64,000 nucleotides of DNA, taken from contig NZ_LR733824.1 in the NCBI RefSeq assembly GCF_902506535.1, positions 496,001 through 560,000 of the forward strand, in the 5' to 3' direction. Shown here piece by piece: positions 17,163 to 26,064 of this stretch. Below the pieces are notes generated by a model. It was not told where the DNA came from. It saw nothing but the letters and a program-made list of their open reading frames with translations, and ran no database searches. This DNA is from Pseudomonas sp. 8Z. GTDB taxonomy: Bacteria > Pseudomonadota > Gammaproteobacteria > Pseudomonadales > Pseudomonadaceae. Position numbers and translations under genes: made by a program. Within the stretch, counting starts at the first letter, position 1. Each line of letters starts with the position of its first letter.

Positions 17163-18521
17163 CTACTGCTGCTTAGCAGGGTTGTTCAACTGGTGGAGGC
17201 GGTCCCCTTCGGCATCGCCCTGGTAAACCCCGCGGGAACCGTCAGCCCGCGCCTTTGCGCGATCGATGATGGCCATGGGGGAGTTGTTTGCCAGTTGCTG
17301 GCGGAGCTCCAGCTCGATCTTGAGGTTGCCGATCTCCTGCTGCAGGCCTGCGCTTTGCTGGTTCACTGCCTGGATGGCCAGGCCGTTGGAGGCAACGTTC
17401 GGCTCCTTGCTGCCGGCGAGCAGGGTTCTCTGCAGGAGCAGTGCTTTCTCAAGCACGTCGGAGAAGGCAACCTCCGAAGCCAGGCGCTGAGCGAGGATGC
17501 TCTGATCCCGCTCATCTCGAAGCGCAGCAATCACCCCCCGGGTAATGGGCAATGAGTTGCTGCTGGCTGCCGCCAGGTTCTCCGCTGTCATGGTCTTGTC
17601 GCCGCTGAGCAGATCCTGCAGCGCCTCGAGCTTGGTGTCGTAGGTCTCTTGGATTAGTGGTGACAGGCCAACGCCGGCAGCGGTTACCGTTGTCGGGCAG
17701 CCTTCACAGGTTTGCAGCTGCTGCTCACCCAGCACGCGAGTTGCGAATTTCGTCGCCTCCTCAGGCGAGGACCAGGTGTTGCAGACCATGCCGTTGTTGC
17801 AGCTCTCTTCACTGATGCTCGAGGAGTCATCTACTGCGCGGCTGGTCAACAGGTTGTAGCCTGCTTTGGTCACGTCGCTGACGACCCGGATGGGTGCCTG
17901 GCTAGAGCCGCCTGCATGCTCGCCACCGACCCAGGTGACGCCCTCATTGCCACCGGTCTTTTCGACCTGGTCGAGTGCAGAAACAGCATCCGTGTTGGTG
18001 TTGAGGGTCTTGCCCATGGCCTGGCCCTCCGCCAGCTTGCTCCAGCCCATCTGCTCGCCCGCGAGATCTGCCATCTTGTCGGCCATCGCCCTGCAGGTGC
18101 CTTTCGACCGGTCGAAGTCGAGACGCGCCTGCAGGATCCCGTTGGTGATCAGGTTGTAGAGCGCCGGGTTGGCCCGCTGCAGGATCAGGGCCGGCAGTGA
18201 TGCCACTGCGCTGGTGGCATTCTGGACGACGGAACTCATGATCTGCTGAAAGCCTTGGGTTGCCCCGTTGAGCTGGTTCTCTAGGGTGTTGCTCATGTTG
18301 AGGTTCCCGCAGATCAGGTTGTTCTGCCAGCCACCTCCCACGGTGATGCTGTCCATGTTGCCGGCGCTACCCATTGTGACGGCGCTGCCACCCCCAATGC
18401 TGTACAGCACGTCATCGCCGATGACGCTACCCGCTGACTCAACCTTGATAGGGTCGGCTGCCATAGTCATCGTGCTGCTCAGGCCTAGGGCCAGTCCGAA
18501 TGCCCAAATGATGGTTTTCAT
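17163..18521 (-). CDS. ICE transfer protein, TIGR03755 (PFL_4711) family
   Basis: 452 residues with a signal peptide (MKTIIWAFGLALGLSSTMTMAADP), then a periplasmic domain with CGNLNMSNTLENQLNGATQG typical of this integrating-element family. Conserved cysteines (CNNGMVC, CEGCP) suggest disulfides, fitting the DsbA-like and TIGR03757 thioredoxin-fold proteins upstream. The start at 18521 is set by the signal peptide; the longer frame to 18632 runs into the preceding gene. Probably part of the outer-membrane or periplasmic mating channel. Confidence 0.9.
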   Translation of the reverse strand: MKTIIWAFGLALGLSSTMTMAADPIKVESAGSVIGDDVLYSIGGGSAVTMGSAGNMDSITVGGGWQNNLICGNLNMSNTLENQLNGATQGFQQIMSSVVQNATSAVASLPALILQRANPALYNLITNGILQARLDFDRSKGTCRAMADKMADLAGEQMGWSKLAEGQAMGKTLNTNTDAVSALDQVEKTGGNEGVTWVGGEHAGGSSQAPIRVVSDVTKAGYNLLTSRAVDDSSSISEESCNNGMVCNTWSSPEEATKFATRVLGEQQLQTCEGCPTTVTAAGVGLSPLIQETYDTKLEALQDLLSGDKTMTAENLAAASSNSLPITRGVIAALRDERDQSILAQRLASEVAFSDVLEKALLLQRTLLAGSKEPNVASNGLAIQAVNQQSAGLQQEIGNLKIELELRQQLANNSPMAIIDRAKARADGSRGVYQGDAEGDRLHQLNNPAKQQ

Positions 18522-18543
18522 GTTGTGCTCCAGTCGCTTGGAA

Positions 18544-19476
18544 TCATTGGAAGTCCACGCTGCCGAGGAAGGTTTGGCCTTTGCGCTCGCAGCAGGAGTA
18601 GGGGCGCCATAGGGCCCAGGCATAGCCCCCATCGATGGCTTGGGTAAGCTGGTTGGTGTTGGGGAACACGGCGCAGGTTTGGCTGAGCGTTGGGGTTAGC
18701 TCTTGCCACTTGCCGGTGCTGGCATCACCTTCAAGGAGCTCGCCGGCAGGCCAGTACCCATCGTCCTCGTCGGCGAGCATTGGCCAGTAGACGTGTACCT
18801 GCCCGTCTCTGGTTGTGATGTCCCCTGCTCGCTGGGCTACCACTGCTGCCATCTTGTAATCGTCTGCCTGATCCAGGAAGCCGCTGCGAGGGTAGATGTT
18901 GCCCCACTGGTCACCGAAGCTCCCGACCTCGCGTTTACCTGGTGTCAAGGCTTCGGGGTAGACGGACTCAGGGATTCCATACCGCCAGGCGATTGTGTCG
19001 AGTGTGCTCAGCAGGTAAGGAACATAGGCGGTTGTCGCTCCATTGCAGATGTACCCAGAGCTGCTGGCGAATTTGCTGAATGCCGCGCCTCCGGGGTGGC
19101 CGATGACGTCCGCCTCCTTGAACTTTGTCATGTTGTTCTCGGCAACATGATTGGTGGTGCCGTCGTTCCCGGCCTGTGCGGTAACTGTTGGTGATCCGTA
19201 ATCCGCAACATCAGTCCAGGGATTCATCCCGGTGTTGGCATAGCTGGAAACCACGGCATCTGGGACGTAGTGGCGAACTTTGGTTGAGGTCTCGATATCG
19301 CATCCGAAGCTGGTGCAGCGGAGCCAGAAACAGATACCGACGACCCGATATTCAAGGCAGTCTGCTGAGACGGTTGAGGAGACGATTGCGGCCGTGTTGA
19401 TGGCGGCCGAGGCGGAGACGGCAGTACCGAACATCAATGCCATTGAAAGTCTGCGAAGGGGAGGGCGCCGATTCAT
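18544..19476 (-). CDS. ICE transfer protein, TIGR03756 (PFL_4710, TraU-like) family
   Basis: 310 residues with a signal peptide (LRRLSMALMFGTAVSASAA) and a Cys-rich start to the mature chain (DCLEYRVVGICFWLRCTSFGCDIETS). That pattern is diagnostic for TraU-like proteins, which are periplasmic and rich in disulfides and take part in DNA transfer rather than pilus formation. A 4-bp overlap with TIGR03757 upstream couples translation. Confidence 0.92.
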   Translation of the reverse strand: MNRRPPLRRLSMALMFGTAVSASAAINTAAIVSSTVSADCLEYRVVGICFWLRCTSFGCDIETSTKVRHYVPDAVVSSYANTGMNPWTDVADYGSPTVTAQAGNDGTTNHVAENNMTKFKEADVIGHPGGAAFSKFASSSGYICNGATTAYVPYLLSTLDTIAWRYGIPESVYPEALTPGKREVGSFGDQWGNIYPRSGFLDQADDYKMAAVVAQRAGDITTRDGQVHVYWPMLADEDDGYWPAGELLEGDASTGKWQELTPTLSQTCAVFPNTNQLTQAIDGGYAWALWRPYSCCERKGQTFLGSVDFQ

Positions 19477-19898
19477 TGTTGGGTACTCCTGGCCTGGCTG
19501 ATCATGGCCTCGGCCGCTACAACGTCGGAGACGCCGTACACCACGTACGTGCGGTCGACGACTACAGCAGGGATTTTCTCAACCCCTGTGCTCCAAGCAT
19601 CGGCGGCATCCTGTTGAGCCTTGGCCAACTCAGCGATCAGGCTTCGTCCCTCTTGGCTGGACATGAACTGCGGGAAAGCAGCTGCTGCTAGCTGGGGATT
19701 GGCGGGGAGTGCCCGGGTGAGGCGCTCTTCGAGGCGATCTTTCTCGCCTAGTAGTATGAGACGGACGCCGGCCGGCGACTGGATGGGATGGTTGCGGTCG
19801 GTAACAACCCACGTTTCAGCTTGGGCGACGATAGAGACTGCTAGGGTGGATGCTGCTACCAGGTGCGGTAGCAACCGAAAGTGCAGGAGAGTAGGCAT
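19473..19898 (-). CDS. ICE transfer protein, TIGR03757 (PFL_4709) family
   Basis: 141 residues: signal peptide, then AETWVVTDRNHPIQ and a C-terminal thioredoxin-like half with KIPAVVVDRTYVVYGVSD, the expected cis-proline region of TrbC/TraW-like thioredoxin folds that lack the CxxC pair. Periplasmic; in F-like systems the counterpart works with TraU in pilus assembly. Overlaps TIGR03756 by 4 bp. Confidence 0.88.
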   Translation of the reverse strand: MPTLLHFRLLPHLVAASTLAVSIVAQAETWVVTDRNHPIQSPAGVRLILLGEKDRLEERLTRALPANPQLAAAAFPQFMSSQEGRSLIAELAKAQQDAADAWSTGVEKIPAVVVDRTYVVYGVSDVVAAEAMISQARSTQQ

Positions 19899-20027
19899 GG
19901 ATGCTGTACCTGTAGTCTGGGCAGGTACAGCAAACCGGAAGCGGACCTCTGCTGCAGTAGGAAATAGGTATCAGGTAGGGGATGGATTTTTCTCAGCAAC
20001 CGAAGACAAGCTCAGTGAGGCGGCACA

Positions 20028-20456
20028 TCACAGCACATCACATGGGGGCCTCGGTTGCAGGGTCTCGAAGAGTTCAAGCAATTTCGCCCCTTCCCGTGTT
20101 GCTCGAGGCCTTGCCTCTATGGCGGATACCATCAAGCAGGCAGCCTCCTCATGCGGAACGCCATGGGTGTGGAATGTGATGTGATCTGTGGTGACTGATC
20201 GTAGGATCTGAGTCAGCTCTTCATAGAAGGCCGGTAATGCCTGCCCTACAGAGTAACGGTTCAGCTTGTCAGATAATCGGGTGGCGTATTGCTGGCAGCT
20301 TTCGCGTTGGCCAAGCCCAAAAACAGCATGCAGCGAGAGTGCGGTGATCAGCAACTCGCGCGCCCCCTGATATGTTGTGATGTCGAATGCGAGCATCTTG
20401 GATGCCGCCTCGCGAGCAGCAGTCCAGCGTTCATTTATGGCTGCAGGTTGCGGCAT
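20028..20456 (-). CDS. unknown soluble protein, cargo within transfer operon
   Basis: 142 residues, helical, no signal peptide or membrane segment, no motif recognised. It lies in a three-gene stretch inserted between the DsbA-like and TIGR03757 genes, which are usually closer together in this ICE family, with 129 bp after it and 55 bp before it. Start at ATG 20456. Confidence 0.6.
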   Translation of the reverse strand: MPQPAAINERWTAAREAASKMLAFDITTYQGARELLITALSLHAVFGLGQRESCQQYATRLSDKLNRYSVGQALPAFYEELTQILRSVTTDHITFHTHGVPHEEAACLMVSAIEARPRATREGAKLLELFETLQPRPPCDVL

Positions 20457-20511
20457 GCTTATTTCTCCCGAATTCGATATGGCACTAGTGGGCTGTAGAT
20501 CTATGGCCTAT

Positions 20512-21474
20512 TCACGGCTGCAGTATTTGCCTTGCTAGAGGAACCAGTGTCCCTTGGCGAGGACGATATGCCCTCTCCAGAGGAACATTAATCAGAGCAA
20601 GGAAGTGATCTGTTGCAAACGGGATGAGTTGCTCGTGAATGGTGATTACTTGCTTACCGCGATGCGTGAAAACAATCATTTTCATCGTTTCATTGATTGT
20701 GCTTCCGGTTTGCACAATACGGTGGTGGATGAAACTGACGTTCACATCCAGATAGTCCTTATCATTGGCGGGCTTGAGGACGCCCTCCTGTTTCCCTTCT
20801 TGATCAATGGCGGCATTTGGAAGAGCGCTGCTCAAATTAATCAGTAGCTCTGGGTTGTTGAATACCCTTTGCCTAGCTATTGATTTTGCATTGGCCATAT
20901 AGGCGAATATCCACGGGATATTCAGCAGTGTGGCCGCTTTGTACATGTGTCCTTGTTCATCGCGATAGCTCAAAAGCATGCGCTTGGCGAGCGCATCACC
21001 GATCTTAATGCCGATCGATTGCTCGATCATGTAGATGACCGAGTCGAAGTTCTCTATGAGTAGACTCAAGATCTTTTCAGGCAGCCCCTCTGCACGGGTA
21101 CGCCGTGCTGTACGGTCTGGTTCTCGGTCTGGATTGGAGTAAGGGCAGAAGTCATAGGAGTCCTGATCATACTCTGCAAGGTTCGCTACGCTGCGGGAGT
21201 GATGTCGGCCATAAGGATTGGGTGTGTGCGCGAGCTTTTTATAGAGACCGATTATTTGGATAGGGTTATCGCAAGCAGGGCAGACTGCAAAATGGGACGG
21301 CTCGCCCCCCGCCGTTCCTGCCTGGTAGTAGGGAGGGCGCTTTAGCGTATCGCGTTCAAAGTTTGCAGCGGTGATCTTGGTGGCGGAGGTGTCATCAACC
21401 CTGACTTTGTATACATCCACTATCGTTAGGTCCTGAATGCGTGTTCGTAGCGAAGCCGTAATTGTGTCCACCAT
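20512..21474 (-). CDS. unknown protein with zinc-ribbon-like cysteines, cargo
   Basis: 320 residues from ATG 21474 (GGACGA upstream); the frame extends to 21609 but the upstream part overlaps the preceding gene. A CPACDNP motif near residue 70 and DFCPYSNPDRE about 55 residues later could bind zinc. The C-terminal half is helical and then beta-rich, with no catalytic motif seen. Sequence is less GC-rich than the flanking transfer genes, which suggests separate acquisition. Confidence 0.6.
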   Translation of the reverse strand: MVDTITASLRTRIQDLTIVDVYKVRVDDTSATKITAANFERDTLKRPPYYQAGTAGGEPSHFAVCPACDNPIQIIGLYKKLAHTPNPYGRHHSRSVANLAEYDQDSYDFCPYSNPDREPDRTARRTRAEGLPEKILSLLIENFDSVIYMIEQSIGIKIGDALAKRMLLSYRDEQGHMYKAATLLNIPWIFAYMANAKSIARQRVFNNPELLINLSSALPNAAIDQEGKQEGVLKPANDKDYLDVNVSFIHHRIVQTGSTINETMKMIVFTHRGKQVITIHEQLIPFATDHFLALINVPLERAYRPRQGTLVPLARQILQP

Positions 21475-21686
21475 TCGTCCGGCAGCTTGGGGACGTAGCC
21501 ATTCTGTTCCGCCACCAGGAGACACTGCAATACGACACTGAGGCCTAGTGAAAAATCGTGGTACTTGTCCCTCATTGCAAATAGCAACTCCTCTTCGCAG
21601 TGCGGGCACGCATGTTCGTGGGGACTGGATGGGATGGCCTGGGCACGGTTAGCCAGATGTGCGGCATTGCTCTTGGAGTCAGCCAT
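21426..21686 (-). CDS. small unknown protein with CPHC motif, cargo
   Basis: 86 residues: CPHCEEELLFAMRD followed by two helices and a Trp-rich end. Only one Cys pair, so a full zinc ribbon would need dimerisation or the downstream partner. It overlaps the 320-residue cargo gene by 49 bp, in another frame, and lies 10 bp after the DsbA-like gene. Confidence 0.6.
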   Translation of the reverse strand: MADSKSNAAHLANRAQAIPSSPHEHACPHCEEELLFAMRDKYHDFSLGLSVVLQCLLVAEQNGYVPKLPDEWWTQLRLRYEHAFRT

Positions 21687-21696
21687 GTAAAGCTCC

Positions 21697-22335
21697 TTAT
21701 GGATTTTCTGTCGACGTCGGGTATGGGGGTTGTGCTAGCCAATCGATCGAGGAGAGCAGCGTCGCCCCATCAACAGGCCCTTCGAGCTTGATGGAGTGCC
21801 CGGTGAGGTTGTCTACGATGAGCAAGCTGGGGGTTCCGCTGAAGCCCAAGCGTTTGGCCTCCTCCACTTGTTGGTCAATGCGTAGGGCCACCCCGACATC
21901 TTCGCTTGCACACCGCTCTAGATCCTCATGCGAGATATTTTCCAGGTCGAGAGGTGCGGTAAAGCCCTGGCCGTTGCTGAGGGTGCGCTCGAGGACTTGA
22001 TCTATTGCCTGCCAAAAGGCGGTGCCTCCCCTGAGCTTTCCAGCGCATTCCACCAGGCGTGCCTCGTGGATAGCTGCTGTGCCATGGAATGGCAGCGGCA
22101 GGTGATGCCACTGCAAGGCTACGTTCTTCTGCGTGCTTACCCATTGCTTCAGCTCGGGTGTATAGGATTTGCAGTACGGGCACTCTAGATCCGCAAACTC
22201 GGTGATTGTCCAGCGGGCTTCGTGAGCCCCGTACAGCCAGGGGCCGTCGTGATGCCTGGTCTGACCTTCCAGCATGACGAGGGTGGCCATGGCCAGTACA
22301 AGCCCTATGGGCAGCACTTGAGCAGGGAGCTTCAT
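21697..22335 (-). CDS. DsbA-like thiol:disulfide oxidoreductase of the ICE
   Basis: 212 residues: N-terminal membrane anchor or signal (QVLPIGLVLAMATLVML), thioredoxin fold with active site ADLECPYCKSY (CPYC) and cis-Pro loop SGTPSLLIVD. Expected to form or reshuffle disulfides in the Cys-rich transfer proteins encoded just downstream (TIGR03756, TIGR03755) in the periplasm. The start at 22335 overlaps the upstream gene as ATGA. Confidence 0.9.
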   Translation of the reverse strand: MKLPAQVLPIGLVLAMATLVMLEGQTRHHDGPWLYGAHEARWTITEFADLECPYCKSYTPELKQWVSTQKNVALQWHHLPLPFHGTAAIHEARLVECAGKLRGGTAFWQAIDQVLERTLSNGQGFTAPLDLENISHEDLERCASEDVGVALRIDQQVEEAKRLGFSGTPSLLIVDNLTGHSIKLEGPVDGATLLSSIDWLAQPPYPTSTENP

Positions 22336-22628
22336 ACCTGTGCCCTGCTGCTGGAGGGCGAGATCAGGGCCTGTTTGCGTAAGTTGTCCAACAAGTCCTT
22401 CTGCGCGGCCTCCGGCTGAGGGTGCTGTCGGAGCCAATCACCAAGTGCCTGTTGCAGCTGAGCGTCGATGTCCCTGCGATCAACTGCTCGCACCTGGATC
22501 AGTTGCAACTGCTCGATCAGTACAGGGGCACAGACCTCAAGGGCCTGCAAAGCATCCTCCCCGGGTTTCTGCAGGAGCTGGGTCAGGCTTTCAATCAGAT
22601 TCTGGGTCAGGTTATTTAGTGCTCTCAT
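22332..22628 (-). CDS. small ICE protein after VirB4-type ATPase
   Basis: 98 residues, soluble, helical, Gln/Leu-rich (LTQLLQKPGEDALQALEVCA). It overlaps both neighbours by 4 bp (ATPase upstream, DsbA-like downstream), so it is a fixed part of the operon. No function known. Confidence 0.75.
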   Translation of the reverse strand: MRALNNLTQNLIESLTQLLQKPGEDALQALEVCAPVLIEQLQLIQVRAVDRRDIDAQLQQALGDWLRQHPQPEAAQKDLLDNLRKQALISPSSSRAQV

Positions 22629-25621
22629 GCCTGGCGCTCCACGGTCGCCGGTGATGTGGGAAAAGTGATTTGGTGAGGAGTGATGCCACGTTTACGGTCC
22701 AGCTCAGCTGCGACCTCTAAGGCTGCCTCCAACTCGTCGCAGCCCCGTGCTTGCATAACGTCGTAGCGCTGTTTCTTCTCGTCAGGCTCGGTCATAGCCA
22801 AGGCTAGGTAGAGGCTTGGCGGGACAGCGCGGAAAAGCATCTCCATGCTCTTGGAGAGCACCACACCTTCGGTGAACTTGCCGTTCTCCTTTCGGGCCGA
22901 GAGCATCATCGACTTCTGTGCCGGCGTGAGCTCACGGAAGCGGGCGATCTTCTCGACCTCGTCTGGCGGCATGTTCAGGCAGATCCACCATTCGATCATG
23001 TTCAAGAGCGCCGAGGCCTCAGGCGGCACGTCGTCGACGTTCTGGGTTGCCATCCAGTACCAGGCGCCCAACTTCCGCCACATTTTCGTGATCTTCACTG
23101 AGTACGGGGACAGCAGCGGTACCTTGAGTGGGATGTGCCCTTCATCAGTGAACATGATCAGTGGCCGCCCCTTGAATTGATCGCGCTCCGCGATGTTGTT
23201 AACGCTGTTGAGCAGGGAGATGTACGAGATGGCCATCTGGGCGCTGTAGCCTTCGCGCGCATAGGTGGCCAAGTCGACAATGGTGATGTCCGCCTCGGGC
23301 CACGGAGTACCGGGTCGGTTGAACATCTCGCCTTCAGTACCCATGCAGAACATGGACATGGCTTCCGCCATCTCCAGGAAGCGATTGCGGCGGGTTTCCG
23401 GGTAGCTTGCATCCATGCCCGCGTCGCGGATCGTGTTCCGCAGATCCTCGGGCAGCACGATGCGCTCTTCCGCGGCACATTTCTTGGCTGCGTCCAGGAT
23501 GAACTGGCGGATCGCGCTTCGGTCTGCCCGGGTAAGGCGCTGGTCCTCTTTGTCCTCGCCACCTGTGATCATCAGGCGAGCGGTGATCTCCATTTCACCC
23601 AGAATGTCACGCTGTTCATCTTCGGTTTGGCTGGCCAGGTGTTCGTCGGAGGCCTCGAGGTCATCAGCGCGTAGCACCTTCACCTTCTCTGGGGCTTCTA
23701 CCAGTTTCACTGCGTCAGCGAATGGCGCCAGACTCACGCCAGAGCCTGGGGCCAGGCGAACACGGTTCACGGTCAGGCCCAGTTGCTTCGCAAACTCGCC
23801 GAGCAGGCCGAACGAGTTGCCGGCCTCCACGATAAACAGGCGCGGACGATAGATGGCCAGCACCTGAGAGAGGATGTTGGTCGCGGTGGCCGATTTACCC
23901 GACCCGGTGGGGCCGAAGATGAACATATGTGCGTTCATCTGGCGATCGAGCCGGTTCAGTGGGTCGAAGGTCAGTGGGGCTCCGCCGCGGTTAAACACAG
24001 TGATGCCTGGGTGGCCGGTACCGGTTGAGCGGCCCCAGACAGGTGCGAGGTTCGCGATGTGCTGGGCGAACATGAGTTGGACGTACCAGTCCATCGCACG
24101 GCGTTGATTCGGGTCGAAGTTGCCCGGCAGCCAGCGCAGATAGCTGTTGAGCGGGGCTACCTCGTTCTGCGGTTCAACCGGCGACATGCCGGCGCCGAGC
24201 AGGGCGTTGCTCAACTGCAGGCTCCGCTCCTGCAGTTGAGCGTGATCCTTGCCGCGCAGGTAAAACGCGACACTGCCGCGATAGAGCTTATGCTTGCGGC
24301 CTAACAACTGCCTGGCCGTGGCGACGTCTTCACGGGTGAGGGTGGAGGCTTGAGTGTCGCCGACGGCTTTCTTGGACAACTGCTCCAGATGGCCTTCGAG
24401 GGTGTCCTGGGGGGTGATCACCAGGGTGATGCAGAGAATCGTGTCTTCCGGCAACTGATCGAACAGAGCATTGAGCGCATCGCCACCCTTGCGCGTTTCA
24501 CCCGTCAGGTGGCCGGTCTTGGGGGCTTCGCGCAGGCGATCGAGCATGACGACGCGGTGCGGCATGCCGTCGAAGTACCACAGTCCTTTTTCGGTATTGG
24601 AAACCGGCTCTCTGTAGCAGAGGTTCTGCGAGAAGTCGGTACCGCTCGCCAGCGGCAACTCGCCTTCTGGAAGCTCAGTAACAGGCTGGCAAACCGTCTC
24701 GTAGAAACGACGGATATCGGCATCAGTTGGTCCAATGTGGTCCGGGTGTGGGTTGAACCAACGGACCAGCCAGTGGCGAATGGCGTGGCCATCCATGCGC
24801 TTAGCCTTGATGCCGGCGTTGGCCATGCCGCCCAGTAGGCGATCACAGATCACTTTCAAGTAAGAACCGGGCTCTTGGCCGCGTACCTCGTTGTCGGCCT
24901 TCCTGACACGGCGATAAACCACTAGGCGAACCTTCCGCTGCTGTCCGCGCCAGGGCAGATGGCTCACCTTGGTATCGTCGAAGAGGCCCCCTGGCTTGGA
25001 AATCGCCTCCAGGTGCTGTTTGAACAGCTGCAGGTAGAGCTCGCTGAATGCGGTGCCTTGGGCACGTGGCTGCACGTAGTTGTGTAGTTGCTGCAGGTAC
25101 TCATCCCACCGGATCTCGTCCTGGGCATACAGCTGCATCACCCAGGGTGAGGTTTCCATTTCATCGAACGAGTCCTGCAGGGCGTTCTCCAGCGCATCGC
25201 GCACCTTGCGCAACCATTCTGGATCTCGACCTTCTGTGCCGATCGGCGTGATTTCGAAGAATGCTGCTCTAGAGACTCCGTCCTCGAGGAGCATTACCTT
25301 CTCATTGGGGAGGTAATCCACCCAGGGCAAGAGGTCGACGAAGGAAGGATCCACGTCATACATCCTGGCAACGTCTGCATGGGTGGCTGGCTTCTGCTGG
25401 GGATTCCGCCAATCCATAGGGGCAGGGATACCTAGCTGGGCTAGGCGATCAAGGTAACGCTCAGTGGCGTCCTCGGTTGCAGCGGATGAAGGTGGGTAGG
25501 CGTCCTGGTGCGGGGGCTTGTCGGTGGCCATGTCCGGCAGGGGGCCGAGCTCGGTAGCCTGCAGTCCTGGTTCTACTCGGGTGCGTGCTTGACGACCAAA
25601 TAGGCGCTCTACGATTCCCAT
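22625..25621 (-). CDS. conjugative transfer ATPase, TIGR03744 (TraC/VirB4-like)
   Basis: 998-residue cytosolic-face ATPase that powers assembly of the mating channel and pilus. Walker A FGPTGSGKSATATN near residue 570, followed by a large RecA-like domain with TDEGHIPLK (Walker B region). N-terminal half holds the VirB4 membrane-docking domain. The length matches the family. A 1-bp overlap with the upstream lipoprotein gene and 4-bp overlap downstream show tight coupling. Confidence 0.93.
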   Translation of the reverse strand: MGIVERLFGRQARTRVEPGLQATELGPLPDMATDKPPHQDAYPPSSAATEDATERYLDRLAQLGIPAPMDWRNPQQKPATHADVARMYDVDPSFVDLLPWVDYLPNEKVMLLEDGVSRAAFFEITPIGTEGRDPEWLRKVRDALENALQDSFDEMETSPWVMQLYAQDEIRWDEYLQQLHNYVQPRAQGTAFSELYLQLFKQHLEAISKPGGLFDDTKVSHLPWRGQQRKVRLVVYRRVRKADNEVRGQEPGSYLKVICDRLLGGMANAGIKAKRMDGHAIRHWLVRWFNPHPDHIGPTDADIRRFYETVCQPVTELPEGELPLASGTDFSQNLCYREPVSNTEKGLWYFDGMPHRVVMLDRLREAPKTGHLTGETRKGGDALNALFDQLPEDTILCITLVITPQDTLEGHLEQLSKKAVGDTQASTLTREDVATARQLLGRKHKLYRGSVAFYLRGKDHAQLQERSLQLSNALLGAGMSPVEPQNEVAPLNSYLRWLPGNFDPNQRRAMDWYVQLMFAQHIANLAPVWGRSTGTGHPGITVFNRGGAPLTFDPLNRLDRQMNAHMFIFGPTGSGKSATATNILSQVLAIYRPRLFIVEAGNSFGLLGEFAKQLGLTVNRVRLAPGSGVSLAPFADAVKLVEAPEKVKVLRADDLEASDEHLASQTEDEQRDILGEMEITARLMITGGEDKEDQRLTRADRSAIRQFILDAAKKCAAEERIVLPEDLRNTIRDAGMDASYPETRRNRFLEMAEAMSMFCMGTEGEMFNRPGTPWPEADITIVDLATYAREGYSAQMAISYISLLNSVNNIAERDQFKGRPLIMFTDEGHIPLKVPLLSPYSVKITKMWRKLGAWYWMATQNVDDVPPEASALLNMIEWWICLNMPPDEVEKIARFRELTPAQKSMMLSARKENGKFTEGVVLSKSMEMLFRAVPPSLYLALAMTEPDEKKQRYDVMQARGCDELEAALEVAAELDRKRGITPHQITFPTSPATVERQA

Positions 25622-26064
25622 TAGTAATCCTCCGTCCGTTCACCGGGCATTGCGTACTGCACCCGCTGGTACAGGGGGAAAACGGTCGTGTAGCCCGGGA
25701 CAGGGGCAGGGTCGGATCCCGCGAGGTGGGGGAACACGTACATGACCAAGTCGGGGTTAGGCAGCCGCTTGAATTGGCTGTAGATCTCGTTCTGAGCTGT
25801 GCGGGTGAAGGCAGCGTGGTCGTTGATCGCTGCAGCCTGTTGCGCTTCCAGCGGACGACGTAGGGCCTGACGGGCGTCCATTAGGCCTCTGCTGTTAGCG
25901 CTGCCTGCCGACCCAGTAGTGCCGTTCTCCCAGACATCCATCATGTTGGTTTCCCCGCGGGGCAGCATTTCTTCAGAGCTTGTGGAGCAGCCGCTGATCA
26001 GGACGGTGAAAGCCAGACAGGTCCAAGCCGCTGGCTTGGATTTAGTCGAGATTTGCAGAAACAT
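25621..26064 (-). CDS. ICE lipoprotein, TIGR03751 family
   Basis: 147 residues with a lipoprotein signal ending in LISGC (Cys26). The family signature RQALRRPL and FKRLPNPDLVMYVFPHL follows. Outer-membrane-anchored TraV-like component that should contact the TIGR03752 (TraB-like) and TIGR03749 (TraK-like) proteins encoded next to it. Its start overlaps the TIGR03752 gene by 23 bp. Confidence 0.9.
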   Translation of the reverse strand: MFLQISTKSKPAAWTCLAFTVLISGCSTSSEEMLPRGETNMMDVWENGTTGSAGSANSRGLMDARQALRRPLEAQQAAAINDHAAFTRTAQNEIYSQFKRLPNPDLVMYVFPHLAGSDPAPVPGYTTVFPLYQRVQYAMPGERTEDY

